A stretch of DNA of 64,000 nucleotides from Cryoendolithus antarcticus (lineage: Eukaryota; Ascomycota; Dothideomycetes; Cladosporiales; Cladosporiaceae). Under the pieces are notes generated by a model that was not told the DNA's origin, made no database searches, and saw only the letters and a program-made list of their open reading frames with translations. Of this stretch, positions 61,338-64,000 are shown in pieces (the first letter of the stretch is position 1; each line of letters opens with the position of its first letter). Both the position numbers and the translations under genes were made by a program. The DNA lies in NCBI GenBank assembly GCA_002077065.1, contig NAJO01000002.1:1426001-1490000 (forward strand), written 5' to 3'.

Positions 61338-63134
61338 ATGGCGCACCAGCCCACCACCTTTCACCAACACATCACTCCGACCTCACCACCATCTTTTCCA
61401 ACCGATCCTTTCTGGCAGTCTTCGCCACCATACAATCGCTCCAGCATGGCCGCGCTGATGAGGACAATCAGACCGGTGAGTCTTCACCGTATCATCGAGC
61501 ACAAACTCGATGGAGCAAGTTCCGAGAGCTTTGTGCTCTTGTTCACTATGCTGCAACCATTGCCTTCACCTGTCTCACGCTCGAGAAAGCATCGCGTCAA
61601 CTTGTGGCTCTCGCTAGAGCTGCTATTGACGAGTCGCTGTTCCGGCGCGCTCCATAGGTGCTCAAGCAAGAAGTCACGGCCCATGAAAAGATCAGCCTCC
61701 TGACAAGGCGAAACTATGGCACCGTCGAGACCTTTGCTGATCCGCTCGCAGGCAGTGCCACCTCCACCGACCGGGCAGCGTCAGCGTATTCCAGCTACGC
61801 CGCAGCAAACGCGTCGCGTAGGCCAATGCACCCACATCACCATGATTCGTCAGCATGGCACAAGCGCATGTAACATGTGTGGCATGCCTCCAAGCGTCGG
61901 CTGGCTGTACGCCTGTCGACAGGACTGGCTGCTCACACATCAATCGACCTCCAGTCACGACCTGGAGCTTCCGCAGCTTCCCATTGACAGCGCCAACCTC
62001 GACCATCTGACCGAGACTGGCACAGCGGTCGGCATGAGTCACAGTGTACTAGCTCAGATGCGCTCGAAATCCTACACCGTCAGCGAGGCCAAGAAGATCA
62101 TCGCTGATAAGGTTCACATGCTCAATGTGATCAAAGCGGAGGAATGTACAACAGCTCAGCATTCGCCTTCTGGATCGCCCAGCAGCAAGACTGGCGACAC
62201 ATCTTCTAGCATCATCGCATCCCTCGGTACCACTGTATCGCCTCCCACCTCAGTTGAGGCTGTCAGCGCGGCTGCCAGGACCACCACTACGTGCAACTAC
62301 ATGGTCTGCCACACCTGCCGCCCGTTCCTTCACGACAGAGTTCCCGTGACAATAGCAGCCATTCTCAACGGTACAGAGCCGGCAATCTCGAGTACGGAGA
62401 TGCAGTATCTGCGCATGGTCGAGCCGGCTGTTGTCAGTAAGCTCGGTACACGACCTGCACCAATTCGTCGCGTTCGTCAATTCGGCCTCGGACTGACCAG
62501 CACGGACATCACTTCGCAGCAGAAAGACGGCGCCGACGAAGATACTACGCCAAGTGACTGGACGTCCAGCGATATCTCGAGTGGGGTGTACGAAGAGGAT
62601 GACAATGAGGAGTTCGTCGATGTTGATCCGTTCCCCTGCCCTGGGCCTGGCTTCTGCCCCATGGCTAGCTACGCAGATGGCTGCGCCTACGATGGAGACT
62701 TCGACGATGGACAACGTGCCATAAACCACGCCATAGTCACTGGAGATACCACTGCTGGCGCCGAGTATATCACGCCCGAACGTCCACGCTACCATCTACG
62801 CCGCGTCGAAGGCACCGTCTCCGAAACTCCAGGCAGAGCGTCGTCGACGGGCTCGTCCGTCAGTCTACCCACCCCGACCACCATGCCACTCACGCCCGTC
62901 ACGCCATCCGATGAGAGTTTCGAAGACGTACTCAACGATCGTAAAAACGGCAAGCCAGTCAAGGTCGGCAAAGCAGCTACCATCTACGGCAGACTAGACT
63001 CCGGTGCAAGCGGCACTATGAGCAGCAGATCTAGCAGCAGCAGCTTGGGGAGTGAGGTTGCTGTAGCGGACGGCGTCGCGCTGACGGAAGAGGCAGTCGA
63101 AACGCACATTCCGGATATCAAGTATGAGGAGTAG
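61338..63134 (+). CDS. Cys-motif hypothetical protein (ACNMCG...VCHTC)
   Basis: The proposed model joins exon 1 (61338-61475, ATG in good context) by a strong donor (gtgagt) and a 276-bp intron to exon 2 (61752-63134). It is phase 0 and encodes 506 residues. The fallback is a single exon from the ATG at 61716 (472 residues). The N-terminus is Pro/His-rich. The ordered core has ACNMCGMPPSVGWLYACRQDWL and, about 130 residues later, NYMVCHTCRPFLHDRVPVTIAAIL, so two C-x2-C pairs (CNMC, CHTC) may bind one zinc. The second half is disordered, Ser/Thr- and acid-rich (EEDDNEEFVDVDPFPCPGPGFCPM). The Cys framework looks like a conserved ascomycete hypothetical family; the function is not known. The large intron may hide another exon. 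Confidence 0.7.
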
Positions 63135-64000
63135 GATTCTCCCAGGCGCTGCTAGTATCCCAGGATACGGCATCGTTATCGTGCACGCCTCTTGGGAGGA
63201 TCTAGGTTGTGTGAGGTGCATGAGGGAGCTCGCAAGCAATTCAAATTCAGGAGACTGGAGTGAGAAGCAGTAATGACTTGGGAACGATTGCGTGTCTGGG
63301 GATTAGCGAAGGCGTCGGTGCACGGAGGGGAGGGGGTGATGGAGACATCACATCCACTGCATATTGATTGTGTTTTGTTGTGGAAGCATACAATGTACTT
63401 CCGCCTCTCCCCACGTCTGAAGGCTCCTGTGGTGGCATGAGTGTAGCTGCGACCGTGAAATCACCAGTCACGATTGATGTGAAAGGGGGCGGACTGTGTG
63501 CGAGTAACCACGATGCCTCCGCTTGTCTAGAAGCTTGCAACGTGGCAAATGCTCTTTTCAACTTGCCCATAACAGCGCGTCGCTATGCCGCCCAGATTCA
63601 TGAGAAACAAGATACCACAAAGCCTGAGCTCTCGTGTCGATGTTGAGTGCGTAGACCACTATTGCATCCACGTGATGAACATGGTCGGGATCTCACATAT
63701 TGGGAGAAATACAGGGCTTGTGATCGATTCGCTCGTTAGTCTGGATCCGCCCCGTTGAGCATGTGCAGGCATATTCATCGTATCATGAAGGGAGCGACAA
63801 TAGTAACGGATAACTACAACAAGTCGAACGACAATTTAAGCCTCTCATAGTCAGCTTACCTGACTTTCTTTTTCCGCGAGATGATCACGCAGGATTGATA
63901 GGATGATCCCAAATGCTCCTTCCAAGCCACGCCGCGCCCTAAACCCAGTTGACAAGTGCCCTAAATCCTGAAACGTGCCATTCCCAGCCAGTTGAAATCG
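63135..64000. other. Intergenic to window end
   Basis: It holds overlapping frames on both strands around 63247-63646 without domains. A gene may begin beyond the window. Nothing else is recognisable. Confidence 0.45.

Noticed and set aside
63247..63570. Minus-strand frame starting MGKLKRAFATLQ
   Set aside because: It is short, overlaps a plus-strand frame of similar quality and has no recognisable family.

Overview
This is nuclear DNA of a filamentous ascomycete. Genes are dense and lie on both strands, and most introns are 46-63 bp with GT...AG ends and CTAAC/CTGAC-type branch sites. Orthologues of core fungal proteins are present: mitochondrial uL15, MFAP1, TFIIIC B-block subunit, Ase1, bystin, Bre2/Ash2, Dcn1, Mpv17/PMP22 and a GABA-type permease. 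Intron style, low-complexity Ser/Thr-rich membrane proteins and several lineage-type hypothetical proteins fit a dothideomycete, perhaps Capnodiales/Mycosphaerellales, but the class is an inference. There is no rRNA, plasmid, CRISPR array or intact transposon.

Layout. 1-6.4 kb: a DUF1275 membrane protein, mitochondrial ribosomal protein uL15m, and a tandem pair of Cys-rich, mucin-like single-pass membrane proteins. 7.4-13.1 kb: an 1811-residue multidomain protein (zinc finger, P-loop GTPase, RING-like finger, patatin phospholipase, SH3-like). 13.4-18.3 kb: a protein with two SUMO-interacting-type motifs and two in-frame UAGs, an EF-hand protein whose first exon is only the ATG, and MFAP1. 18.6-24.9 kb: the large TFIIIC subunit gene, preceded by perfect pol III A-box and B-box sequences. 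26.1 kb: a 69-residue protein made of six 11-residue repeats. 27-39.9 kb: a disordered protein, a heme-oxygenase-like protein, Ase1, a NOPCHAP1-like protein, bystin and Bre2; the last two share a divergent promoter.

40.2-49.3 kb is the most unusual part. Two paralogous ~690-residue proteins (N-terminal Cys knuckle, ankyrin-like C-terminal half) each sit head-to-head with a small protein. The two small proteins share only a C-terminal hydrophobic glycine-rich tail. The two divergent pairs flank a zinc-less MDR reductase gene, and both intergenic regions contain the decamer CATATAATCG. I read this as a duplicated two-gene module of unknown function.

49.8-64 kb: Dcn1 (cullin neddylation), a hypothetical protein, an APC-family permease, a SprT-like protein whose HExxH is changed to HQxxH, an Mpv17/PMP22 protein and a Cys-motif hypothetical protein.

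Exon boundaries were placed by hand from splice consensus and reading-frame continuity. Starts are ATG codons read in the sequence; several longer open frames begin at non-ATG codons and were trimmed.
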